From positions 62,001-126,000 of the forward strand of contig BDSL01000021.1 of assembly GCA_003116995.1 (NCBI GenBank): a stretch of DNA of 64,000 nt, in the 5' to 3' direction. Positions 26,839 to 37,786 of this stretch are shown here, piece by piece. A program made the position numbers and the translations under genes. The first letter of the stretch is position 1. The number at the start of each line of letters is the position of its first letter. The notes below the pieces were generated by a model. The model was not told the origin of the DNA. It saw only the letters and a list, made by a program, of their open reading frames with translations, and did not search any database. The stretch comes from Yamagishiella unicocca (Eukaryota; Chlorophyta; Chlorophyceae; Chlamydomonadales; Volvocaceae).

Positions 26839-29800
26839 ATGCACCAGCAGCACCAGCATCGACAACTCAGCAGATCCAGCAGCACAGCAGACGCCATTCA
26901 TCCACTGCACCTAATCGGACGAGGGCAGCAGGCCGTTGCGCCTGCCGGGTCACTTCCCAACCCGGCAAGTCCTAGCAGCATGACCGCCAGGCAGAAACAA
27001 AGGCGGTCAGCCGCCAGCGCTGCTGCTGGGCCTCACTCACCATCGCATGCCCAACCAGGAGGTGCAGCTGCCATTGTCAATGCCACGTGTTGCCGCCAAC
27101 GACAAGACTGCAGCAGCTCCCGGAGTGCCCGCAGTTCCTTCGTTACACGCGCACTCCTAACAGCCGCGGTGGTGGCCTCCTCGCTCCTGGCCCTGCTCGG
27201 CCCCGCTGCTGCCGCAGCAAGTGGCCCCACCAGCAAGCACCTGGAAGCAGCTGGCCAGCAGCATGCTGACCATGCGGTGACCCATGGGTCCGACCCAGGC
27301 GGGAACCCGCCCATTCAGGAGCTACCCCAGCAGCGCCTAGAGGCACCCAAAACGTACACTTCGCAGCGGTATGTCAGCGCCGCCAACACCAGCACCCCGG
27401 GCTGGTCCCCCGCGGGTCAGCGCAGTCTGCTGCAGGCGGGCGGCGGCGGTGACTGCTGCTCGCGGCTCTCTGGCGGGTCGGTTGGCTTCGCCAGCAGCCT
27501 GCCCGTCATCATCATCGACACCAGGGGGGCCAAAGTGGTGTCCAAGGACACGTTTGTGAGGGCAGCCATCTGCACGTGCAGGTGACCGATGAGGCCGCGA
27601 GTGGGCAGGGCACAATCAAACTTTTCATTGAGCTTTGTAGATGGTAGCCGAGTCAAACATCCGCCCCACGCGCACCCATTGCAAGCCCCGCCCGACCCAC
27701 ACGGGGCTATAAGCCCCTCATCGGCCCCCCGCACGCAGCCCCTCCGGCGCCGGCTGGGACGGCATGCCGTACCAGGATATCGCCGCGGAGGCACAGATAA
27801 AAATTCGCGGCAGCAGCTCCGTACAGAACAACAAGAAGAGCTACAACCTCAAGTTCCGGACCCGCAGCCCGGCTGGCGGCAACGCTAAGTTGCTGGTGCC
27901 CCTGCTGGGCATGCCGGCGGACGACCAGTGGGCGCTGTACGGCCCCGAGACGGACAAGACGCTGGGCATGAGGAACGTCCTCGCGTACGACATCTTCCGT
28001 CGCATGGGCCGCTGGGCTGCCCGCACCCGGTACTGCGAGGTACTGCGCTGCACGGGCTCGGATTACAGATATAGACTTTGAGCCAGACACGGCACTGCCA
28101 GAGCACCGAGGTAGTTCCCCGATGTGGCATTGGTCAACGTGGGGGAGGGGGGGTGCCAAAATGGCTGCCTTATAACGCGGGTTTCTTCTCCCTCCCCGAG
28201 CCAGGTGTTCCTGGTGAATGACGGCTCCGCCTCCGTGCGCTCCTCGCACTACACGGGGCTGTTCGTGGCCACAGAGCGCATCACCGTCGGCCCCAACCGA
28301 GTGAACGTCCGCCGCATGGATCCCGATAAGGATCTGTCAGGTGGGCAGCTGGCTGGTGGCTGGTGGCGGGGCGAGGCCCGGAGCGGATGGGGGCCTTGGG
28401 GACGGGTTCCGGAGCGTCCTCGACACCGCGCCCCGTCTGATGTTGCGCCTGGAACCCCGCCTCGGATCAACAAGGTCGCATGACGCTTGTAAGAGTCGCC
28501 GCACCAGCCCCCCGCCCCGCGCCGACCTACGTCGCCCTCGTGCCTCTCTCCTGGCGCGTAACTCGCCTCTCTTCCCCCCCGCTCCCCGCCCCTGCCCCCC
28601 GCAGGTGGCTACATCCTAGGATATGAGAACGACAACATCGAGGTCACCGACCTCACCTTCCGGCCCGCCACCTCGCTGCTGACCTTCGTCATGCACGAAC
28701 CCGACTTCGAGGACCAGCTGCTGCAAGGCGGCCGGCGGCAGGGCGGCTCGGACCAGCCCACACCCCGCGAGCAGGCGGCACTGCGCTGGATCACCGGCTT
28801 CGTCAACCAGCTCGAGTCGGCGCTGCTGTCCAGCTACCCCGGACATGCAGCGCTGAGGTCCAAAGCCAGCGGCTTCCGGCAGCAGGTGGGGCGCAGGGAG
28901 GCTGTAGCTACCACTAGGGTAGCGACGTCTGCGGGTTTGGAAGTCGAGGTTGACTTGTAACCTGGGTGCACGGGGGCAGGCGGTCCCTGCGGGCTGCTCG
29001 TGCGGGGGGGGGACCCACACAAACACATGCTGCCACTGCCCCCCCTGCCCCTGCTGCTTCTGATACTGCCGCTGCAGGGTCTGACCGCCGGCTTCCCCAG
29101 CGGCCCCAGCGGCCCCACCACGGCGGCGGCGGTGGGCTCCCCTGGTGGGCCCCCACCCGCTGGCGGTGGCGGATGGCGGGATTTCGTCGAGGTGAGCTGG
29201 CCGGTAGACGACCCCGATTCGAGCCCTGCCGAACCCATTTCCCCTGCTTGCCTCCCACTGTGTCAGTTGGGGTCCTTCATCGACTACTTCCTCGCCACGG
29301 AGCTCTACAAGAACCCGGACGGCTACCGCGGCTCCGTCTACATGAGCAAGAACGCCGGGTCGCCCATAGTGTTCGGACCGCCTTGGGTGAGCACTGGGCA
29401 GGGGCAGCGGGGGACGCAAGCTGCGCCGTACCCACACCTCCGTCGCCAAAGGCCCCCATTCTTTTCATCTGGCGCCTGCTGACTCCTGCAGGACTTCAAT
29501 GAGGCCTTTGGCGTCTGCTGCGGCTACCCTATCGAAGGCTTTGAAAAGTGAGTCGCGCGACATAAGCTAGGGTTGGCGTCGCCTCGTGGGGCTAACCCGT
29601 GAAACCCCCCCTGCCGGCACCAGCTCCAAGCAACACCCACCCACACAGTGTCGGTGTCCTGCCCTGCCGGCAACCCCACCTTCCTCGTCCCCTGTCTCGT
29701 GCAGTGACGGTGTCAGCAGCGGCAGCAGCGGCGGCAGTGCGATCAGCCCCGAGGGCTGGAGATTCAACATTTGCGACCAGCAAGAGAGGTGCGCGGCGGC

Positions 29801-31073
29801 TCCTGCGCTGCTGCCGGCACATGCTTTGCGGAGCGAGATGTCGGGACTGGCGGTGCAGAGAGGTGGCGGGTGCAAGACGGAGTGTCGAAGCTTAGGTGTC
29901 TGCCGCAGCCACGCCGTGCTTCCTAACGCTAATGTGCCGTACATTACGTCCCCGCAGGTGCAGGGCTGACCCGGTGGACGGCATCTCGCAGTACTACCGG
30001 GCAGCATGGAGGGTGCGGGGGGGAGAGAGAGAGAGGCGGAGGGTGAACGGGAACGGGTTGGGTGGAGAGAACGGGTGGGGTGGAGCGGACGCTTGAGGAA
30101 AGCAGTGTCTCCCACAGCAGCCGGGTATGGGGGTGCTGGGGGGACACTGCGGAGGTTGGGGGTCAAAAAAGGTCAATCATGTCGCTTGGGGGATCGCTGA
30201 CGGATACGGGCTAACGTGGGGACAGCTGGAAGGGTGCGGTGTGTTCCGGGGTGGGGGAAGGGGTCGGTCGAGGATCCGCCGTCTATCCCCCGGCTGCCGG
30301 GCCCTGCCCGCAGGACCCCTCGCTGCGCTCGTCCACCGGCCAGCGCTGGCAGCAGCTGCGCTCCGGCGCCCTCACGGACGAGGTGCTGGGTGCCATGGTG
30401 GCGGCGCAGGCCAACCTCATCGGCGAGGCGGCCATGCGCGATTACAAGTGGGTGCGGAGGCGTGGGGGGCCGGGCATGGGGGGAAGGTGATGTGGACCTG
30501 CGGGGGCCGCTGCGTAGACCCCCGGCCACCATGGGTCGAGCTGCAGGCCGGCAGGATGGTGGTTAGGGAGGCCATGCGAGGCACCATTGCAAGCACAGGG
30601 GCGATGGTAGTTGGGGAGGCCATACGAGGTATCACCGCAAGCATAGGGGCGAGGTGGGGTTGGACCCCGTGCCCTCAGCGAGCTCAGTGGGAGACGGACC
30701 ACCAAGAGCGCACCACACCGCCTGCCCCCAGCCGCTGCCCTCCTCTTACCCACCCCCGCCCCGCGCCGCTCTCCCCAGCCGTTGGTCCTCGCTGCGCGCG
30801 TCGCCGTTCTTCAAGACGCACGCGGAGCAGTGGCAGTACGAGGTGCAGCAGCTGCGCAGCTGGGTGCTGGGGCGGGCGAGGTGGATGGACTCGGCGCTGG
30901 GGGATGCTGCCCGGGGGGGAAGCGGCACTGCGCCAGCCTGGCAGTCCTCCCCCACGGCCGCCACCACCACCACCGCTTCCGCATCCACGAGGCAGACCGG
31001 CCAGGCGGCTGAGAGCTCACGCGGGCGCTCCTTCATGTCACTCCTTTTCGGCGGCGCCAATAACGGCAAGTGA
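26839..31073 (+). CDS. CotH-kinase family protein, secretory pathway
   Basis: Members of the CotH family are atypical protein kinases, first described for spore-coat proteins, that act on secreted or surface proteins. Eleven exons join in phase: 26839-27581, 27739-28039, 28205-28340, 28605-28885, 29078-29191, 29267-29386, 29492-29547, 29705-29788, 29958-30012, 30314-30447 and 30779-31073, giving 772 residues. A hydrophobic run (about 103-127, LLTAAVVASSLLALLGPA) looks like a signal anchor. The ATG at residue 48 would bring it nearer the N-terminus. The CotH core starts at LPVIIIDTRG (about 221) and continues through QIKIRGSSS, LLGMPADDQWALYGP, DKTLGMRNVLAYDIFRRMGR, GPPWDFNEAFGVCCGYPIEGF (W565-D566-F567-N568) and ISPEGWRFNICD. 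The C-terminal helix (EQWQYEVQQLRSWVLGRARWMD) is also typical. The target protein is unknown. Confidence 0.9.
30555..30650. repeat. 48-bp diverged tandem duplication in CotH intron 10
   Basis: Two adjacent 48-bp units, each starting GATGGT(G/A)GTT and ending in AGGGGC, differ at several scattered positions. They lie within intron 30448-30778. Confidence 0.9.
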
Positions 31074-33331
31074 CGTATGCGGCGCTGGTGCAGCGGGGTA
31101 CAGTAAAGAACCGATTTCTCGATGCGGAGGGGTCAGGGAGGGAGGCGGCGGCGTCGGCGAGGGAGGTGTGGGCGCACCCAGGTCCGGGTTTGGGACTGGG
31201 CCGTACAGCTGGATCCGGCGGCGTAGGTGGGGTGATGAGTGGGGCATTGAATCAGAATGTGCCTAATGGCCTCATGGTCGGTCTGGGCTGCTGTGTGGGT
31301 GATGTACGGTACGTTGTGCGAATCTTGTCGCAAATGCTGCTCCTGCGACCGAGTTGTAAGGTCGCAGCGTCACTGCGATGGACTGTGCTCCTGGACAGAG
31401 AGAAACGCGGCAGTCACAAGTCAAGGAAGCGGTTGTGGTGGATCGGTGGACATTTGGAGCCAGGCAGGCAGCAGCAGTGCAGGGCGGTGCTGCGACCCGC
31501 GATGTTGGTTGCCGGGGTTGTGCCCGCTACCACTCCTTGCTGCCTCTTGTGTCCTTCCGTCGTGTCTGCAGCGCTCCTGCCTCCGTCACGACCACACCTG
31601 AACTCACTTGGGACGACTCCTGGATGAGGTCTCAGCGTTCGTTAGGGCCACCAGGCAACATAGCGCCACTGCAGCACAGAGCGGTGATGGCTTTACGGAC
31701 AGCGAGTGTCTCGTGCTCATGCCTGGCGCGAGGCCCGGGGAAGGAGGCTTCCACCCGGTCATCAAATGGGCGCTCCTGCAGGGATTGATCCCTTACAAAC
31801 GTGCATCATCGCATCCACGCATCAGCTAAGCCAACGCCTATCGTAGATTGAATACAACTGGAATGGGGATCAAACCAGTTGTCCATGTCCATAATGGGAG
31901 TTAGGGTGGAAGGCTCTTCTACAACGAAGACCACACGGGCGGTACGTGTCGTGTCAATCGGAGTCAATCATCGTGCGCAGGGGATCTCGCCTAATCTTGC
32001 GCGGCCGGTGATTACTCCAGCTCAAGGTAGGCAGCAGCGGCAAGTATAACATAAGAATAGCCTCGCCACTGTCCGAAAAATCGCAGTTGACAAGGAGGAT
32101 AAGCTGCCCCAACCATACCGCGCGACAACCGACCAGGGGGTGTCAAACCTAACTGGCAAACGGATGACCGAACCAGAGCAAAGCTGCAATCAAGATTATA
32201 GTACATGCAACGTTTCTTCCCCACCGTGAAATCTCAAAAGCATCGAGCTGCAACTCGCGCGCAGGTTCCCAGCCACACCGCAGTGCTGCCTACGCCAGCG
32301 GGCTGCCGGAACAGTCATAGTTACGATAGGGACCAGAGAGGCATCGCTGCCAACCCTAGCTTGCCGAGCATCTTCTTCAAATGCAGCCATGCTGGGCGGG
32401 ATAGCATCTCCACCGCGTGTAGCGACCGTATCTATCGGCTCGTCTATCCATCGGCCAGCACCGAAATACGCCAGCCGGTCGCTGCACCCCAAAGTATCTC
32501 TCGACCTCAACCTACAGAGAACTGAGTCGCAAAGCCGCACCAGCCGCGCACGAATGGTGGTCGAAAGTCTGTCTTCTAGGTGCGGACCTGCCCGCTTGAG
32601 GAACCTCCCACACAAGTCATCTGCAAACGTCATTTTTGGTTTAGAAGTCCCCTCCTGGTCTACTCTGCGCACGCAGCGCACGCCCTTCGCCGCCGCAGCT
32701 GACCCGCAGTGCTATCGCCGCAATATCAGCACACGCTTGGTACGACAACCGGATCGCACTCGCCGAAATCCAAACAGCCAGCGGCGCCAACCAATCTTGC
32801 ACGTGTCACACTGCACGGCCAGGATGGGCCACACTCGACAACAATAATCACGGCCACGACGCGCAGCCCCTGGCGCACGCAAGCCTGCACCAAACCGCTC
32901 GGCAGCGTGTGCCGTGCCTGCCACATCAGTGGCGACGGCCGCAGCAATCCCCTCCATCGTCCTCACAACTTGGCCCCCCAGCCCACGACTCCACGTCACC
33001 CCGGGAAGGGGAACACGGACGCGCACACTGCGCGCGCTGTGCTGCAACCATGACGAGCCGCCTGACACCTAGTGCTACCTAGTCGTGCATATCGGAGCTC
33101 TTCGACGAAATAATATTGAAAGCCGGCTGCGGTTGCCTGCCCCACAGCGGGGCCTGCGGTGTCCTCCTGCAGCGCCACCTCCTGCCCCACCCGTGTGCCC
33201 CGGCGCGGTGCGAGCAGCCCCCCTTCCAACCTTTGGCTGCTCAGAGGGTTGCGTACACGGAGGCTCCAAAGGGGGCTCCGCGGCTGGGGCGGGACCTGCG
33301 CTGTGCGCTCCCAACCGCCGCCGCCCGGGCA
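31074..33331. other. Intergenic region with unsupported ORFs
   Basis: This 2.2-kb stretch lies between the ends of the CotH gene (plus) and gene 4 (minus), so it is convergent and should hold both 3' UTRs. Open frames occur at 32196-32681 and 32712-33068 (minus) and 31608-31829 (plus). Their compositions match no family I know, and no splice pattern ties them together. The base composition is more AT-rich at 31830-32650 than in the genes. Nothing else was recognised. Confidence 0.4.
31355..31359 (+). terminator. TGTAA poly(A) signal of CotH gene
   Basis: TGTAA lies about 280 bp after the CotH stop, a normal 3' UTR length for these algae. Confidence 0.5.
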
Positions 33332-35884
33332 TCACCGGGACGCGGTCGGCAGCGGCCCGGCGCCGTCGCCGCCTGTGCCGGCCCCCGCGGCGGTCCCGCC
33401 AGCCTGCGAGCCGGTGGCGCCCAACGCCCTCGCCCGCAGCCGCAGCCGCGACGCCCTCTCCCGCGACTCCGCCAGCTGCCTCTTCGCCGCCGCCAGCCTG
33501 CCCTCGTAGTACGCAGTGGTGCCACTGGCGGCCGCCACCGGCTCCGGCAGGCCTCCCAGCCCCTCCTCGTCCACCACCTCCACCTCCACCGGCTCCCACT
33601 CCCCGCTGGACAGGTTGCCGCCGGACGCCGCCTCCGCCCCCACCGCTGCTGCCTTCGCTTCCGCCGCTGCAGCCGCGTTCGCCGAGGCCGTGATCGCCGC
33701 CGCTGCTGCCACCGCTTCGGCCACGGCCGCCGCCTCTGCGGCCGCCACCGCCTCTGCTGTCACAGCCGCCGCCGCTTCCGCCGCCGCCGCCGCCGCCGCC
33801 GCCGCTGCCGCGGTCACCGCCGCCCGCATGCGCTTCTGCTCCCGCCTGCACCTCACGTACTCATCCAGGCGCACCCGCACCCACTCCCCCACGGTGCCGT
33901 ACACCGGGGTGCTGGGCGCGCCCATGATCATGTGGAAACGCATCAGGCGGTCGCGGTGTGGGTCGTACGGCATGTCGTACGTCACCGCCTGTGGCATTTC
34001 TCCCTGGCGCCGCACCGCCAGGCCGTCCGGCGTGCACAGGATTGCGTACAGCGCGGCCAGCACCGGAACCAGCCCCGGCCACGCAGACATCGAGTCGTCC
34101 ATGACACGCAGCCGCCTGGAGCCTAGGAGCTCAAACTTGCCGGCGCCGGAGCGGGTGCCGTGCGCGGGCGGCTGCAGCGGTCCGCCGGCTGCCGGGTGCC
34201 GTACCGCCTCCCGTATGCAGTAGAAGCGCCAGCGCCGCAGACCCGTCAGCAGCCCCCACACCGCCACGGGAGGCCGGGCGGCGCCGCCGGCGTGTTGCAC
34301 CAGGCCGTTACCGCCGCCACTGTTCCCGTTGCCGTTGGTGCTCGGGTTACCGCTGCCGCGCGGGTTACACGACGTGGCGGCGGCAGCCTCCTGCGCGTGC
34401 AGCGCGGCCTCCATCATCCGGGCCCACAGGCGGTACTTGGCGGAGGTGATCGGAGCCGACACCGCGTCGTCTGCAGGCCCCCCCAGTCCGCTCCCTGGCC
34501 CCTGGTCTTCCTTGCTGCTACTGCCGCTGGACGAGTCGTGGTCGGCGTCACCGCCGTACACCTCCACTAAAAGAACGGGCTGGCACGTACCCGAGGAGAT
34601 GGCGGTCAGGGCGGAGGCGTCGGACAGCGCGGAACCCCGGTCCTGCGGCCTGGTGCGGAGCAGCAGGAACCCGGGCGCTGGCGGGGGGTGCCGGGGGGCC
34701 CGAGGGGCCGCGGCGGGTTCCGAGACGTGCTGGGGTGCAGCGTGCGTGCGGGTGCCATTGCCGTTGCTGTATCCGTCGCGGTTGCTGGCGTATCCGTTCC
34801 CGTTGGCATGAGCATTTCTATGGACAAGCCCGTTGCCATTGCTGTAGCGGCTGTCGCTGTCGGTTATAATGTAGCCCGGGCTGCTGCCGTTGCCGTTATC
34901 CTGGCTGACGTCGTTGCCGCCGCTACTGCCTGCGAAGGAAGTACGGTGCGAGGCAGGGGAGGGGAGGGGGCTTGGGTGAGCGGCAGTAGTCCCAGGTGAC
35001 CGCAATGCATGGGCCTGCGTAGACGCGCACGTGTGGCCGGCTGGCGCGTCGGAAGACCAGACTGACTGACTGACTGACTGATGGATTAATTGTCTGACTG
35101 ACTGACCTGCGGCGAGGGGTCCCGCCTACCAGTGGGTGCAGAGTGCAGAAGTTGCACGTCATGGGAGAGGGGTTTTAGGGTCCGACGGGTCACGCGGCTG
35201 TGTCCGGCTGTAGCCAAGGAACCACGTCCGGCACGGCACGGCAAAGTGCTCCAGATGTTGTAAGTTGCCAACTCCCGGCCCCATCCCGGCCCCACCTGTG
35301 CCGTTGCCGCCGGCCCCCGCACCCCCAGACACCCAGCTGTTGCCGCTTGCGCTGGCCTCTCCACCCAGGTCGCTGCGGTCCTCGGGCGCGGCCACGTCGC
35401 TGTGCGGGTCGTCTAGCTCTTCGGAGCCGGCGAGAACGAGCTCGCGGTCGCCTCCGAGCGCCGCGAACACCTTGAGCAGCTCATATAAGAGGATGTGGCT
35501 CAGACCGTTTCCGATACGCAACCAACGCTGCGCCCGAACCATCGGCTCGGCAACGGCCTTTAGGATGGTCGCAGCGCCCTCTTCGGAGGGCGCGTAGAGC
35601 TCAATGTCACCATAGCGGCAATAACGATTTGGTGCGTCCATGTAATGTTGGTATTGGAGCTCGAATTCCCCGCGTGTCGTGATTGTGGACGGCGGGGCAT
35701 AGTGACGGTATGTCGGCACCCTGCTGTCTAAAGAGGCCGCCGAGGGCATAAGCCGTGCAGCGCGCCTTCCCACGAGGAAACCAATAGGGCAAGTCAAGTG
35801 TAATATGCATGGCCCACTGGCGCTATGGGCGCGCTGCAGCTGTTGCTGTGGGCGTTTCCAAGTAAGGGCTTGCAGTGCTTGCAT
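33332..35884 (-). CDS. Low-complexity protein with possible degenerate PD-(D/E)XK nuclease-like core
   Basis: Two exons join in phase (35296-35884 and 33332-34929), giving about 728 residues from the ATG at 35884-35882. The N-terminal half has RHYAPPSTITTRGEFELQYQ and GDIELYAP, then a helical stretch ending in LLYELLKVFAALGGD. After an Asn-Gly-rich linker comes PVLLVEVYGGDAD (about 318), then AKYRLWARMMEAAL, VAVWGLLTGLRRWRFYCI and FELLGSRRLRVMDD. The order helix, strand with xVEVxx, helix, strand followed by WxFY is like PD-(D/E)XK nuclease folds, but the expected Lys is Tyr. This is inference from pattern only. An Ala-rich tract, a basic helix (YEGRLAAAKRQLAESRERASRLRLRARAL) and a short tail follow. 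The start is uncertain: coding-like sequence continues upstream at about 35823-36050. Confidence 0.55.
35060..35106. repeat. ACTG tetranucleotide microsatellite in gene 4 intron
   Basis: Two short runs of ACTG/CTGA repeats, split by ATGGATTAATTGT, lie in the intron 34930-35295. Confidence 0.85.
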
Positions 35885-37786
35885 TCGATGATTCAATGCG
35901 GCTCCGCCAGACCGCAACACGATATTCCACGAGACTCTGTATCACTAGTTCCTGTAAGAGCGCTAAATTTCCGAGCGCGGCCCTCCCCGATACGTACGAG
36001 AGGCAACCGTAGCCGTCAGCTTTTAGCTCCGAGACCGTTGGGTCGAGCAATCTGGGCCAGCGCTGAATTATCCTGTTTCCATTTTACATAATAATATATT
36101 CACGACCATGCTGTTCTGAAAGGGCTGGCCTTCCAAGCTGCAGGGTTCCTGCGCCTAAATTATAGCTTTTGATTCCAGTCCTCACAGCGGTTCGCTACAT
36201 GATATGATAAGCATCCACATTGATTCGTCGAACGGTATCCCGGCTAGCCGCGCTCGAAATGGAACGTCCAGCGTCGCGTACCGCACCTTGTCGTGGACTG
36301 ATCATCATACCGCACATCCATGGCGAGGTCCTCAATAGCGGCATGTGAGGCGAGCGTTGACGTCACAAAAACTTGCAGAGCCGCCAGGGCAGGCGGAGGG
36401 CAACTCACCAGGAGGGTTCCCGTCCCGGGCAGGTGATTCCAGCCATACTCTGCCATACTCTGGTGTGACCGTCACCGGCTCTCTTGTATAGGACGTGCCC
36501 CTACTGCCCCCCAATCGTGGTATGATCGGAGCTCACATACTCACCTGCCAGGACCTGCGTACCATGCACATGGGGTCTACTCGTGCTCGTGCGCACGCGG
36601 ACGGAGAATCTGAGCAAGAAAGTGCGGATAAGCGCGGAAGGGAATGTGTGCCACGACCCTGGCGACAACGGGACAATCATTCGGCACTGATGGCACCCCG
36701 GGTTCGGTACCTCGATGAGAGCCGAAAACCATAAGCGCCGGGTGCCGAGCAGCGCAGCCGCGTTGGTGTGTTGAGCCGGCATGTGCAAGGAGAATATGGC
36801 GTCTTTGTGCATGCTGCTGGCACGCCCTCCGTTGCTTGGGAAGGCTTGCGCTTGTCAGGGTACAGGACGGTACAGGCAAGCAGATGTTGACGGATGCGCC
36901 CCGATGATCCTCCGCACATTGCTGACCCAAGCAGGATCCCACGCTAGTTGGTTGCCTCGTCTCGCTCTGCGCGCTTGAGCACTCCTGAAACAGCGTCGAC
37001 CCGTTCAAGGCAGGTAGCGGCAGTTCGAAAGGTCCTTCCGCTTCCAATCCTACCCCGTTCAAATCAAGGGGAGACACAGTGTCTCAACGTAGGATGATGT
37101 TGACGCCTTGCCTTAGGATGCTATACTCTTTGGGATCAGCTCAGCACCACCACCTTCAACAGCCAACGGTAGATTAAGCGCACCAGGACGGCACGAGGGA
37201 GTCTTGTGCTTCATGATGCAAGCCTACATCTCCAGCTGCGGCAATAACGCTTTGGGGTGATGGGGGGGACCACAGGAGCGATGTAGAGTTGCTGTCAACA
37301 CATGCGCGTACGGCATCGCGGGCGAACACCTAAAGGTCTCTCGCTATACTAAAGGCCACCTCATTAAATAAGTTCTATACCGTTTGCAATCCAATGTTCC
37401 TGTCACGTCCTGGACGCCCAATCACCCAGTGCTGATGGGAAGCTGTGTTCCGAGGGCTTCAAGGATAGAAAAGCCCGTCATTCGGCCCTGGATATAGTTA
37501 TAAATCTGGAGAATTTGTGCTTGCTGATGGGTCATCGACCAGCGGCATGCCTCAGGGTTTCTGCACCGTCCACGTCCGTTTGAAACGCTATGGCGAGGTG
37601 GAGCAAGCACGTCATGGCTACGACTTTCCAAGTATAAGCGAAGCTTGAACGATGATTAGCTCTAAGGAAGTCAGGTTTGTTCTGCTGAGTCCTCGACGTT
37701 CGAAGCGGCCTTCTAAGCGACCGCATGACCACTAGACGATTCCCCTTCGCAGGTCGCCCGCAGGGCAGAAACTCATACATGATTTA
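35885..37786. other. Divergent intergenic region, possible upstream exon of gene 4
   Basis: This is 1.9 kb between two diverging genes. Minus-strand sequence 35823-36050 reads LDPTVSELKADGYGCLSYVS then LLQELVIQSLVEYRVAVW, which looks like protein and may be an upstream exon of gene 4. I could not find a donor that fits the phase. A second plausible minus segment is at 36244-36456 (VFVTSTLASHAAIEDLAMDV). The part 37080-37786 shows no coding pattern and is AT-richer, fitting the promoter of the gene that starts at 37787. Confidence 0.35.

Noticed and set aside
33075..34126. Gly-rich minus ORF (33075-33851) and Arg/His-rich plus ORF (33116-34126)
   Set aside because: Both are shadow frames of the Ala-rich exon of gene 4, with compositions dictated by GCN repeats.
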